Origin: Lachnospiraceae bacterium
GTDB lineage: Bacteria > Bacillota > Clostridia > Lachnospirales > Lachnospiraceae
Direction: 5' to 3'
Length of the DNA: 64,000 nt
NCBI GenBank assembly: GCA_902363555.1
Contig: CABJAM010000002.1
Coordinates: forward strand, 558,001 to 622,000
Under the pieces are notes generated by a model. It searched no databases and was not told where the DNA came from. It was given only the letters and a program-made list of their open reading frames with translations. This document shows positions 50,900 through 60,014 of the stretch, one piece after another. How positions within the stretch are numbered: the stretch's first letter is position 1; every line of letters starts with the position of its first letter. The translations under genes and the position numbers were made by a program.

Positions 50900-51251
50900 C
50901 AATAAATTCCTCCTTGATATTTTGTCATGGATTCTCCAAGAAAATCTGTGACCTGCCCGTAAGGGCTGTGCCTAATGCTCCGGTTCCTCCCCCGGAACAA
51001 CTTCATTATAAAATTACAGGCAACGGATTTCTACAAAAATATTAATATTTTTTATTTTGATTTTTCATATTTCAAAAAACGTTACTTTTAAGGTTATTTT
51101 TCTTAATAATTTATATATTAAAATTAATATTCCTTATTTCAATCCCCTATTGAATATAAATTTTCAAGCTGTTCAAACTGGCCCCATAAAAATAAATATA
51201 ACTGGCCATATTAACACAGCCAGTTCTATGCTATTATATGTACTACGTTAA
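50900..51251. other. AT-rich gap with no supported gene
   Basis: Very AT-rich between 51030 and 51190. A small hairpin ACTGGC...GCCAGT lies near 51191-51215. No convincing promoter pair was identified for either neighbour. Confidence 0.5.
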
Positions 51252-51346
51252 GGCGCTGAAAAGCAACGGTTCAGGTATTTTATGATAACACGTAAAGGAT
51301 TCGGGCAATCCTGATATCAAATGTCTGATTCTGTTGGTGCCGCGCC
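51252..51346 (+). promoter_or_regulatory. Structured leader RNA candidate upstream of an ECF transporter gene
   Basis: The ends pair as GGCGC (51252-51256) with GCGCC (51342-51346). Inside, TCAGGTATTT pairs with AAATGTCTGA (two wobbles), then TGATA with TATCA, then GGATT with AATCC around a CGGGC loop. It sits 31 bp before the gene. It does not match the riboswitch classes I know (TPP, FMN, preQ1, THF, cobalamin, purine). Confidence 0.5.
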
Positions 51347-51377
51347 AAAGCTTGAAAATAATTTGAGGTGATTGATT

Positions 51378-51947
51378 ATGAATAATGAAAAGACTATGAA
51401 TGTGAAATCAATTGTGATGACCGCCTTTTTTGCGGCAATTATCTTTCTGGGCATCCAGGCGTTTAGAATCCCCATGCCGGCCACTGTTGGAACGCCATTT
51501 CTCCATTTTGGCCATATATTCGTCATGCTGGCGATTTTAATGCTGGGCGCTAAAAGATCCACCATCGCCGGTGTGCTGGGTCTGGTGATTTTCGATATTC
51601 TCAACGGGTATATGCATTCCATTCCCAACGTGTTTGTCAGCACGATCATTAAATGTCTCCTGGTTGGCGCTATTTTCGCCATTTTAAAGAAAAAGGCAAA
51701 TGGGGATCTGAAAAAAGAATATACATTTGCTGTGATCTGCGCAGCAATTTACGGAATTACAAATATTGTTGTGGATTTCATATGGTCTGTCCTGGAGCTT
51801 GTGATAACAGGCAGCACGATGCAGGCTGCAATTGCCGCGGAGATAACGTCCATACCGGCAACGATGATCAATGCGGTATTTACGGTGATCGGTATCGCCG
51901 TATTATACACACCTGTCAAATTCGCTTACAGCCGGGTTGTACGGTAG
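51378..51947 (+). CDS. ECF transporter substrate-binding (S) component
   Basis: About 189 aa with five to six membrane helices. The segment TPFLHFGHIFVMLAILMLGAKRSTIAGVLG is cut from the pattern of the ECF riboflavin-type S family. It binds a vitamin or precursor and docks to a shared EcfAA'T module, which is not in the window. ATG 51378 has GAGGTGA 7 nt upstream. The ligand is not predictable from sequence here. Confidence 0.82.
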   Translation: MNNEKTMNVKSIVMTAFFAAIIFLGIQAFRIPMPATVGTPFLHFGHIFVMLAILMLGAKRSTIAGVLGLVIFDILNGYMHSIPNVFVSTIIKCLLVGAIFAILKKKANGDLKKEYTFAVICAAIYGITNIVVDFIWSVLELVITGSTMQAAIAAEITSIPATMINAVFTVIGIAVLYTPVKFAYSRVVR

Positions 51948-52105
51948 CCATAAGTACATCGCTCAGTCCTCCAGAGCTTGACCGCGGGCAAGCTGCCGTA
52001 GTTACGATATGCAGCCGCCTGGCAACCCAGGTCATGGCGCTTGTGACACGTGGCCGCAGGCATGTACCGCCATCGAATAGCATCGATTGAGAAGGGGATT
52101 ATTTT

Positions 52106-53275
52106 ATGGATATTTTAAAAATACAGAATTTACTGAAAGATTTTCAACTGGACGGCTGGCTTTTTACGGATTTCCACGGTCACGATTTTATCAGCCGGGA
52201 TTTTCTGCACCTGAGCGACCGCTTCTGTACCCGCAGGCTGTTTTACTTTATTCCGGCCGAAGGTGAGCCGGTGAAACTTCTTTCAGCCATCGAACCGCTG
52301 CTGTTGGATCATCTTCCCGGCAAGAAAGTCCTCTATAAGGGCATTGCCGGACAAAGGGCGGCACTTTCGGAGCTTTTTTTGCCGGGCATGGCGATTGCCG
52401 CACAGTACTCTCCCGGTGGCAATGTTCCTACGATCAGCTCCATGGATGCAGGTCTTGTGGAGTATCTGTCCGGCTTTGGTATATGCCTGAAATCCAGCGC
52501 AGATCTGATGCAGCATTTCGGCGCTGTACTCACGGACCGGCAGATTGAAAGCCATCGACAGGCTGGCGTAATCATCCATCGAATCCTTGATCAGACTTTT
52601 GAATGGATACGCTCGAATGTGAATGCAGGAAATTACATTGATGAATATGGGATGCTCCAGGAAATGATGCGCCTTATTGACAAGGAACCAATCTATATGG
52701 ACTCTCCGCCATTTTTCGGGATTGATGAGCACGCCTGTGATCCGGGTTATGAGCCCGAAGCCGTCGGTTCAAAACAAATCCGTGAAGGCAGCCGGCTCAT
52801 TATCGATATTGCCGGACGGCTTCCTGATGAGGATGACATTTACTATGACATTTCCTGGTGTATGAATGTGGGGCCGGATATTGATACGGAATACCAGCGG
52901 CTGTTTGATATTGTCCACGAAGCACGGCAAAGTGCCGTGGATCTGATACAGCAACGACTGGATACAGGAATGGACATCCGGGGCTGCGAGGTGGACGCTT
53001 TCGTCCAGGACTTTTTCAGACAGCGCAGCCTGGATTCATATATTATGCACCGCACCGGCCATAATATCGGCCATACCTGCCACGGCATCGGTGCCAATCT
53101 GGACGATTACGAAACCCACGATGACCGCTGCCTGCTGCCGGGCACCATGTTTTCCGTGGAGCCGGGAATCTACACGGACACCTGTGGCGTCCGGCTGGAA
53201 TTTGATGTGCATATCACGCCGGATAAAAATGCTGTGGTTTACGGTCCGGTGCAGGATGAAATACTGGTTATATAG
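52106..53275 (+). CDS. M24-family aminopeptidase (Xaa-Pro type)
   Basis: 389 aa. An N-terminal creatinase-like domain is followed by the pita-bread metallopeptidase domain. The five metal ligands are visible: Asp in LIIDIAG, Asp in YYDISW, His in HRTGHNIGH, Glu in SVEPGIY, Glu in RLEFDVHI. It probably removes N-terminal residues before proline in the cytosol. The ribosome site is AGAAGGGG. The 158-bp gap before it shows no clear element. Confidence 0.9.
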   Translation: MDILKIQNLLKDFQLDGWLFTDFHGHDFISRDFLHLSDRFCTRRLFYFIPAEGEPVKLLSAIEPLLLDHLPGKKVLYKGIAGQRAALSELFLPGMAIAAQYSPGGNVPTISSMDAGLVEYLSGFGICLKSSADLMQHFGAVLTDRQIESHRQAGVIIHRILDQTFEWIRSNVNAGNYIDEYGMLQEMMRLIDKEPIYMDSPPFFGIDEHACDPGYEPEAVGSKQIREGSRLIIDIAGRLPDEDDIYYDISWCMNVGPDIDTEYQRLFDIVHEARQSAVDLIQQRLDTGMDIRGCEVDAFVQDFFRQRSLDSYIMHRTGHNIGHTCHGIGANLDDYETHDDRCLLPGTMFSVEPGIYTDTCGVRLEFDVHITPDKNAVVYGPVQDEILVI

Positions 53276-53280
53276 AACAA

Positions 53281-53323
53281 CGTGGGGCCGGAGCATCGAC
53301 AAAGTTTATGCTCCGGCCCCACG
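53281..53323 (+). terminator. Stem-loop terminator between convergent genes
   Basis: A perfect 16-bp stem: CGTGGGGCCGGAGCAT (53281-53296) with ATGCTCCGGCCCCACG (53308-53323). It lacks a strong T-run. Confidence 0.7.
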
Positions 53324-53380
53324 CCGCATTTAAGCAGGGCTTATGTTCTGGCCGCCATCAAGCCAGTTGCCCTGATCAGA

Positions 53381-56300
53381 TCACTCGGCTTCATCCATCT
53401 CAGCCAAAGCTGTCACGGCATCTTCATCCCCCTGATCCGCCGCCATCTGGTACCATCTTCTTGCCTCATCCAGATTCTTTTCAACTACGATGCCGCCTTC
53501 ATAGCAAACCCCAAGGATATACTGAGACGTAACATCTCCACCTTCGGCAGCTTTTATGAACCACGGAATGCCCTCATCCAGACGATCCTGGTCAAGATAC
53601 AGCAGAGCCAGATTGGACTGAGCCGAGACATTTCCCTGTTCGGCGGATAAAATATACCATTTCTCGGCTTCGCTTAGATTTATCTCCACACCTTCGCCCA
53701 GCTCATAGGCGTAAGCGAGATTATTTTGGGCAGTTTTATCGCCCTGCTCTGCGGCCTTTGTATACCATTTCACAGCCGCGGCCTGATCTTTTCCGATACC
53801 AGTACCGTGAGAATAGCAAATCGCCAGATTTCTTTGAGCCACAGCATTGCCCTGATCCGCGGCTTTTTGGAACCAGCTCACAGCGGTGGCAGGGTCCTTA
53901 CCCACACCGTAACCATTTAAATAGCACTCACCAAGACCTGTCTGGGCGTCGGCATTGCCCTGATCCGCAGACTTCTGATACCACTCAACGGCCATATAGT
54001 CATCCATTCCCACACCATCACCATAATAATAACAGCGGCCCAGACCATACTGCGCTGAAGGGTCGTCTTGCTCCGCGCCCTTTTTGTACCACCGAAAAGC
54101 TTCATTATAATCTTTCTCAACACCCTGACCGTTGTAGTAGCACTCGCCCACAAAATAATGAGCACTTAAATAATCCTGCTCAGCAGCCAGCTTAAACCAC
54201 CGGAAAGCCTCGCTGTAATCAATCTCTGTACCATAGCCATAATAATAGCAGAAACCCATATTAAATTGTGATACAGCCGCTTCCTCCTCGGTGCCAATAC
54301 GAATCCACCGCAGCGCTTCCTCATAATTTTGCTCCACGCCGGTACCGCTGAAATAGCACATGGCGATGGCGTTCTCCGCATCCACATTTCCCTGTAATGC
54401 AGATTTTTCGTACCATTCGCAGGCCTTCGTAAAATCCTGGGCCACAACCTCACCATTTTCATAGCAGAAACCAAGGATATACTGCGCCATATCATTATCC
54501 TTGCCAGCCGACTGCTCCAACAACTGAACTGCCCGTTCCTTATCCTGGGCGATACCTATTCCGGAATAATAACAGTTGCCAAGAATATACTGATAATCGG
54601 GATTTCCCTGATCAGCAGCCTGAGTCATCCAGTTCACTGCCTTATTATACCAGTTTTTTGCTTCTGTATCACTGAGTGTCACTCCGATACCTTCCTCGTA
54701 GCACCTGCCGACATGATACTGCGCTAAGGCATAACCCTGCTCAGCCGCCTTCAGATACCACTTGAATGCTTCTTCATAATTTTCTGTTGTTCCGACACCA
54801 TTCTCGTAGCAGGACGCCAGCCCCAACTGCCCGTCATCGTATCCCTGATCCGCGGACTCTTTATACCACCGGAAGGCCTTAGATTTGTCTTTTTCAACGC
54901 CATCACCGTTTTCATATAAGGCTGCAAGAGAACTCTGTGCTTCTTTGTCACCATTTTCGGCCTGGACTTTAAAAGTCTCAAAAGCCTTCGCATACCATTC
55001 CTGAGCAGCCTGGCTATCCTGTGCCACACCCCTACCGCGTCTATAACATTCACCAATACTATACATGGCGCTGCCACTTCCGCTATCCGCAGCTTTATGG
55101 TAAAGTTCAAGCGCTTTGCTGTAATCCTGATCCACCCCCAGACCTTTATTATAACATGCAGCCATGTTATCCTGACCATCCACGTTTCCCTGGTCGGCAG
55201 ATTTTTCCATCCACTTCGCTGCCTGAGAGTAATCCATGGCTATACCATTTCCCCAGTAATAGCAAAGTCCAAGCTCATTTTGCGCCTGGGCATGTCCGCC
55301 CTCAGCAGCCATCTGATACCATTTTACAGCCTGCTCATAATCTACGTCCACACCGGTTCCTTCATAGTATATCTTACCCAGGGCGTATTGTGCGTCGATA
55401 TTCCCCTCCTCCGAAGCTTTCTCATACATTTCTATTGCCTGATCATAGTCACCGCTTTCAGCACAGGCTACAGCATCTCCATAATAATCTTTTGGTTCTG
55501 ATTTTAAAGCAAATACGAGAATACATATAATAACAACGGCCGCCACTGCGGCACCAACGCCTGAAAGGATCAGTATGTTTTTGCGTTTTCCCGGTTTTTT
55601 TGGTATTGCTTCCACAGCACCACCCATAACTCCGGAACCGGCAGCGTTCATGCCAGTATTTGTTCCGTCGGCGGCATATTCCGGACCCTGGCCCGCCGCC
55701 GCGTCAACATTTACTGTATTGCCGTAGTTTCCGTTGTTTCCGTAGTTTCCGCTGGCACCAGAGCTCCCGTTATTTTCATAGTTTCCGCTATTTCCGTAGT
55801 TTCCGCTGTTTCCATAGTTTTCGCTGGCACCCAAAGTTCCGGAATTTCCGTAATTCCCGCTGCTTCCGTAATTCTCCGTAGTTCCTGTGCGAAGCCCCAG
55901 GCCCCGGCGAAGCTCCGCCACTGACTGGAACCGATTCTCCTTTCTCAGTGCAAGCCCTTTCATAAGGGCGGCTTCCTGTCCGGCATCCATAAAAATCCCC
56001 ATCTGCGATGGTGGCTTTAGCTGATCCGAGCCGACGTCCATGGTCCTGCCCGCACCATCCGCCGAAGCCTCCTCCGCATTCAGGCGGTCCAGCGCCTCCG
56101 GCGGAACCGCTCCGGTAATCGCGCGGTACATCGTGGCGCACAGGCCATACACGTCCGTCCACGGCCCCTGAGCGCCGTTGCTGGAATACTGCTCCATCGG
56201 TGCGTAACCAGGCTTTAACATCACCGAAAGGCTCTTTTCATCCAGACTTGCAAAATTTCGGGCCGCGCCAAAATCCAGCAGTTTTACATTGCCCTCCTCA

Positions 56301-56899
56301 TCCACCATTAAATTGTCCGGACTGATATCTCTGTGGATGATTCCCTCGGCATGCACCCGTTCCAGTGATTTCATCACAGGATTCAGCATCTCAAATACCT
56401 TTGCCGGCTCTATTTTCCCACCGCAGATTTTTAATTCTTCCTTGAGTGTTTTCCCGGAAACAAATTCCATAACAATATAGGCGGTACGGTTTGCCTGAAA
56501 ATAATCCTTCACAGCGACAATACCGGGCAGCCCCCACAGTTTCGCCAGGCGCCGTGCCTCATCCACGAATTTTTCGCGGCCGCGCTCATACATCTGAGTT
56601 CTGTTTCCTGTAAGCACGGTAATATCTGCACTCTGTGTGTTTCCACGGAGCACAAGCCCGGCGGGATAATATTCCTTCACAGCGACCTTCACCTCAAGAT
56701 TTAAATCCCAGCCGATGTAGGTGATGCCAAACCCTCCCTCGCCCAAAGCCTTGCCGATGAGATATTTTCCGTTTAACACGGTTCCCGGAGGCAGATGATG
56801 CGGCGGACATTCATAGGCCGCTTCATCAAACCCGCAGTTGGGGCAAACGCCCTCTGCCTTTTTTTCGCACATACAACCCAGACACAGATTCACTTCCAT
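53381..56899 (-). CDS. Membrane Ser/Thr protein kinase with about 18 Sel1 repeats
   Basis: 1172 aa. A zinc-ribbon-like N-terminus (Cys6, Cys9, Cys19, Cys22) is followed by a Hanks-type kinase: GEGGFG (53-58), Lys75, HRDISPDN (from 189), DFG (209-211). Then comes an Asn/Tyr/Gly/Ser repeat linker (about 342-400; 18-bp DNA repeats near 55720-55880), a membrane helix (about 440-460), and an outside domain of some 18 Sel1-like ~36-residue repeats to the end. The kinase is on the N-terminal, cytoplasmic side, so Sel1 repeats would be extracellular. It is likely a signalling receptor; substrate and ligand are unknown. Confidence 0.9.
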   Translation of the reverse strand: MEVNLCLGCMCEKKAEGVCPNCGFDEAAYECPPHHLPPGTVLNGKYLIGKALGEGGFGITYIGWDLNLEVKVAVKEYYPAGLVLRGNTQSADITVLTGNRTQMYERGREKFVDEARRLAKLWGLPGIVAVKDYFQANRTAYIVMEFVSGKTLKEELKICGGKIEPAKVFEMLNPVMKSLERVHAEGIIHRDISPDNLMVDEEGNVKLLDFGAARNFASLDEKSLSVMLKPGYAPMEQYSSNGAQGPWTDVYGLCATMYRAITGAVPPEALDRLNAEEASADGAGRTMDVGSDQLKPPSQMGIFMDAGQEAALMKGLALRKENRFQSVAELRRGLGLRTGTTENYGSSGNYGNSGTLGASENYGNSGNYGNSGNYENNGSSGASGNYGNNGNYGNTVNVDAAAGQGPEYAADGTNTGMNAAGSGVMGGAVEAIPKKPGKRKNILILSGVGAAVAAVVIICILVFALKSEPKDYYGDAVACAESGDYDQAIEMYEKASEEGNIDAQYALGKIYYEGTGVDVDYEQAVKWYQMAAEGGHAQAQNELGLCYYWGNGIAMDYSQAAKWMEKSADQGNVDGQDNMAACYNKGLGVDQDYSKALELYHKAADSGSGSAMYSIGECYRRGRGVAQDSQAAQEWYAKAFETFKVQAENGDKEAQSSLAALYENGDGVEKDKSKAFRWYKESADQGYDDGQLGLASCYENGVGTTENYEEAFKWYLKAAEQGYALAQYHVGRCYEEGIGVTLSDTEAKNWYNKAVNWMTQAADQGNPDYQYILGNCYYSGIGIAQDKERAVQLLEQSAGKDNDMAQYILGFCYENGEVVAQDFTKACEWYEKSALQGNVDAENAIAMCYFSGTGVEQNYEEALRWIRIGTEEEAAVSQFNMGFCYYYGYGTEIDYSEAFRWFKLAAEQDYLSAHYFVGECYYNGQGVEKDYNEAFRWYKKGAEQDDPSAQYGLGRCYYYGDGVGMDDYMAVEWYQKSADQGNADAQTGLGECYLNGYGVGKDPATAVSWFQKAADQGNAVAQRNLAICYSHGTGIGKDQAAAVKWYTKAAEQGDKTAQNNLAYAYELGEGVEINLSEAEKWYILSAEQGNVSAQSNLALLYLDQDRLDEGIPWFIKAAEGGDVTSQYILGVCYEGGIVVEKNLDEARRWYQMAADQGDEDAVTALAEMDEAE

Positions 56900-56979
56900 T
56901 TTTATTCCCTCCCTATCACTAACAGTAGTGTACGTTTTGTTATGTACTCTATATTAGCATAGTGGGAATGGGATATCCT

Positions 56980-58077
56980 TCAACATTTTTCCGCGTCCGC
57001 CATCCCCCGCGACTCCCGCAGCGTTAAAAAGAACTCCCGCAGCAGCCCGGAGCATTCCGCCTTCATACAGTCAAAGGTCACCAATACCTTATGGTTGAAT
57101 CCGTCCATCCGGAGCATATCCATCACGGAACCGGCGCAGCCCGCTTTTGCGTTCATAGTTCCAATAACAACACGGCCCAGCCGGGCCTGGATCATGGCGC
57201 CGGCGCACATAGAGCACGGTTCCAGCGTCACGTACATGGTGCAGTCCTCCAGCCGCCAGTCATTGATCACTCTGGATGCCCTGCCAATGGCGGAAATTTC
57301 CGCATGACCCAGTGTGCTGTGTTTTTTATTTCTCTGATTATAGCCACGGGCGATCACCTCACCATTTCGGACGATAACACAGCCGATGGGAACCTCCCCC
57401 AGGGCTGCGGCTTTTTTCGCCTGCTTTAACGCTTCCCGCATAAATCTCAGATCCGCAGCCTCATCCACCTCCGGCACGATCACACCCATGCCTTCCAGCT
57501 TTCTTACCGCAAGGCTCCGATTCTCAAAGAAAATCGTTCGATACCCGAAGCTTCTGGCGGCTTTAATATTTTTCATAGAATCGTCCAAAAACACACATTC
57601 CGACGGGATAAGTCCGTACTTTTTCTCCAGCGCCGTAAATATGGCCCGATCCGGCTTGATTTCCTCCACCTCATATGAAATGACCCGGCCATCCACCAGA
57701 TCCAGGAAGTTAAAGTGATTGCAGGCAAGGTTAAAGCTTGTACGGCCGAAATTGGACAGCAGGTAAATGCCATAGCCTGCGGCTTTGAGCTGATAGAGCC
57801 AGCCCCTTGCGTAATCATAGGTCTGACAGATATCCTGGATATGCTCAAAAACCATATGGATCTCTTTTGAATATTCCGGGGCCAGAGTACAGCAGTTTTC
57901 CATAATCTCCGCATCACTCAAACGGCTGCGGTCGTATTCCGGCCACCACGGGCCCATCACTGTGGCATCCCTGACTTTATCAAAAACTTCCCCGGTAAAT
58001 CCAAGCTCCTTAAACATTTTCTGCCATCGGAATGCTGCCAGAACATTTCCTATATCAAAGATAATATTTTTAATCAT
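56980..58077 (-). CDS. tadA: HAD hydrolase-TadA tRNA adenosine deaminase fusion
   Basis: 365 aa in one uninterrupted frame. Residues 1-200 form a HAD-superfamily phosphatase (motif I FDIGNVLA; SNFG; IKPD; FLDDSMKN). Residues ~208-365 form TadA, which deaminates adenosine 34 of tRNA-Arg to inosine: zinc motifs HAEISAIG and PCSMCAGAM are complete. No second tadA is in the window. Most bacteria carry TadA as a separate ~150-aa protein, so the fusion is unusual. AGGAG precedes the ATG. Confidence 0.93.
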   Translation of the reverse strand: MIKNIIFDIGNVLAAFRWQKMFKELGFTGEVFDKVRDATVMGPWWPEYDRSRLSDAEIMENCCTLAPEYSKEIHMVFEHIQDICQTYDYARGWLYQLKAAGYGIYLLSNFGRTSFNLACNHFNFLDLVDGRVISYEVEEIKPDRAIFTALEKKYGLIPSECVFLDDSMKNIKAARSFGYRTIFFENRSLAVRKLEGMGVIVPEVDEAADLRFMREALKQAKKAAALGEVPIGCVIVRNGEVIARGYNQRNKKHSTLGHAEISAIGRASRVINDWRLEDCTMYVTLEPCSMCAGAMIQARLGRVVIGTMNAKAGCAGSVMDMLRMDGFNHKVLVTFDCMKAECSGLLREFFLTLRESRGMADAEKC

Positions 58078-58142
58078 TCAAAAAAACTCCTATAAGACGG
58101 AAAATATACCGGTTCCCCGGAACCAAACGTTTATGTAAGGCT

Positions 58143-58919
58143 TCAGATAAACAATTCATTTGCCTTGCGTGTGCTGCACGCCTTTTTCATTTTAGCCGAA
58201 GCTGCTGTCAATACAAGCTTATTCAGTGATCTTGCATGTGCCGGGCAAATAGCCACGCAGCGCATACAGGATATACACAGCTTTTCATCCACGGATTCCG
58301 GTTGCTGTGCAGGAATGGCCTGTACCGGACATTTAGCAGCGCACAGGCCGCAATGTGTACAATCTTTACCAGCTTTCGGTTTAAAAGGCACGCCATTATA
58401 TTCACGGTACGGCTCATTTCCCGGCACATCGATTGTATTAAATGCCTCCGGATCACCCGCCTGTATCCGGGTGATCAACGCCTTTATTTTTATAGAATAG
58501 GCTCTTAATTCCTGCTGATCCTCGTAATCTGGGCGGCCCGCGCCAAACTGGTGCATGATCGAATGCTCCGCCACCGCAGCAACAGCAGCCGGCACTTTAA
58601 AGCCGCAGCTTACAAGCTCATTTTTCAGTTCCAGCATCGTATCGTCATATGCACGGTTTCCATAAACGATGACCGGGATAGCCGCGGCGCGGCCCACATG
58701 CATGGCCCTTATATGCACGAGCGCCGTTTCCGGAACCCGTCCGCCGAAAGAAGGTACTCCCACTAGGCAGACGTCGCCGTCCTCGAAGCTGTATGCGGAA
58801 TAATCCACCTCTGGCAGAGACAGGTCGATCTCCCCGGATACATCTAAAGACTCCGTGAGAATGTCCATAACCTTTTTTGTGCCTCCGGTGGGGCTGAAAT
58901 ACATTGCGTAAACCTTCAT
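58143..58919 (-). CDS. EFR1-type flavodoxin/ferredoxin protein
   Basis: 258 aa. The N-terminal flavodoxin-like half has the FMN loop (FSPTGGTKK). The C-terminal half carries two [4Fe-4S] motifs (CTHCGLCAAKCP and CISCMRCVAICP). The EFRI family is common in Clostridia and is thought to shuttle electrons; the partner is unknown. Confidence 0.9.
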   Translation of the reverse strand: MKVYAMYFSPTGGTKKVMDILTESLDVSGEIDLSLPEVDYSAYSFEDGDVCLVGVPSFGGRVPETALVHIRAMHVGRAAAIPVIVYGNRAYDDTMLELKNELVSCGFKVPAAVAAVAEHSIMHQFGAGRPDYEDQQELRAYSIKIKALITRIQAGDPEAFNTIDVPGNEPYREYNGVPFKPKAGKDCTHCGLCAAKCPVQAIPAQQPESVDEKLCISCMRCVAICPAHARSLNKLVLTAASAKMKKACSTRKANELFI

Positions 58920-59059
58920 TATATATCATTCCTTTCTGTGAAAAATCATTGTACATCTTACAAAAATCAGCTATACTTTCATTATTGGTAAAAATCTATA
59001 CGAACCGAACGGTTCCGATTATTAAACTATGAAATACAACATAACGGAGACATTCAACG

Positions 59060-59944
59060 ATGCAAGCGAAATTAAAAATTATTACAGCCATGACCGCCTT
59101 TGGAACGATCAGCCTGTTTGTAAAAAACATAGCCCTCTCATCCTCGGAAATCGCCTTCTGGCGGGGAGTGATCGCCATGGCGGTGCTCTTTATTTTTATG
59201 CTGGCCACAAAGGGATTCTCGCAGTGGACCGCTGTTAAAAAGCAGCTTCCCAAGCTCATTTTATCCGGAGCTGCTATGGGCTTTAACTGGATCTTATTAT
59301 TTGAAGCTTATAATTACACCAGTGTGGCGCTGTCAACGCTCTGCTATTATTTTGCGCCTACGGTAGTCATCCTGATGAGCGCCGTCATCTTCCGGGAAAA
59401 GCTGACGCGCAAGCAGCTCATCTGCTTTATCGCATCCACCGCCGGCCTTGTGCTCATCATCGGTGTCAGCGGAGGAAATGGGGGCGGGCACGATTTTATC
59501 GGCGTTTTATATGGTCTGGGGGCCGCGCTGCTCTACGCCGCTGTGGTGCTGCTCAATAAAGCCACCGGCGGCATCCCCGGGCTGACCCGGACCTTTTTCC
59601 AGTTTATGGCGGCGGTTCTTGTGCTGCTGCCCTACATTGCCATGACCAACGGTTTTCACATCGGAGCGCTGGACGGGAAAGGTATGGTCAATCTGCTGAT
59701 CATCGGCGTGGTGCATACGGGCATCATGTACTTTTTGTACTTTTCCTCCCTGTCGGAGCTTCGCGGACAGCAGGCAGCCATACTCAGCTATATCGATCCG
59801 CTGGTCGCCATCATCGTGTCGGTACTCCTGCTTGGCGAAACCATGACCGTCATGCAGCTTGTGGGCGGCGCCGCCATTTTACTGTTTACCCTGCTCAATG
59901 AAATCACATTGAAAAAATCGGAACGGGATGTCTCCTGCACATAA
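59060..59944 (+). CDS. EamA-family (DMT) transporter
   Basis: 294 aa, ten predicted membrane helices in two EamA repeats. The ends of each repeat carry the family pattern (SSSEIAFWRGVIA; AILSYIDPLVAIIVSVLLLGE). It is a metabolite or drug exporter of unknown substrate. The ribosome site is weak. Confidence 0.9.
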   Translation: MQAKLKIITAMTAFGTISLFVKNIALSSSEIAFWRGVIAMAVLFIFMLATKGFSQWTAVKKQLPKLILSGAAMGFNWILLFEAYNYTSVALSTLCYYFAPTVVILMSAVIFREKLTRKQLICFIASTAGLVLIIGVSGGNGGGHDFIGVLYGLGAALLYAAVVLLNKATGGIPGLTRTFFQFMAAVLVLLPYIAMTNGFHIGALDGKGMVNLLIIGVVHTGIMYFLYFSSLSELRGQQAAILSYIDPLVAIIVSVLLLGETMTVMQLVGGAAILLFTLLNEITLKKSERDVSCT

Positions 59945-59969
59945 CAGGACGGCATCCCCCAAAAGTTCC

Positions 59970-60002
59970 AGTCTCTGCTGGCGCAGCCAGCGCATTGAGA
60001 CT
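59970..60002 (+). terminator. Terminator after the EamA gene
   Basis: AGTCTC(T)GCTGGC pairs with GCCAGC...GAGACT, followed by TTTTAT. Confidence 0.85.
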
Positions 60003-60014
60003 TTTTATGGCTAT

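Noticed and set aside
55720..55880. Regular short repeats that could suggest a CRISPR array
   Set aside because: They are in-frame 18-bp repeats coding the Asn-Tyr-Gly-Asn-Ser-Gly linker of the kinase; no spacers of constant length.
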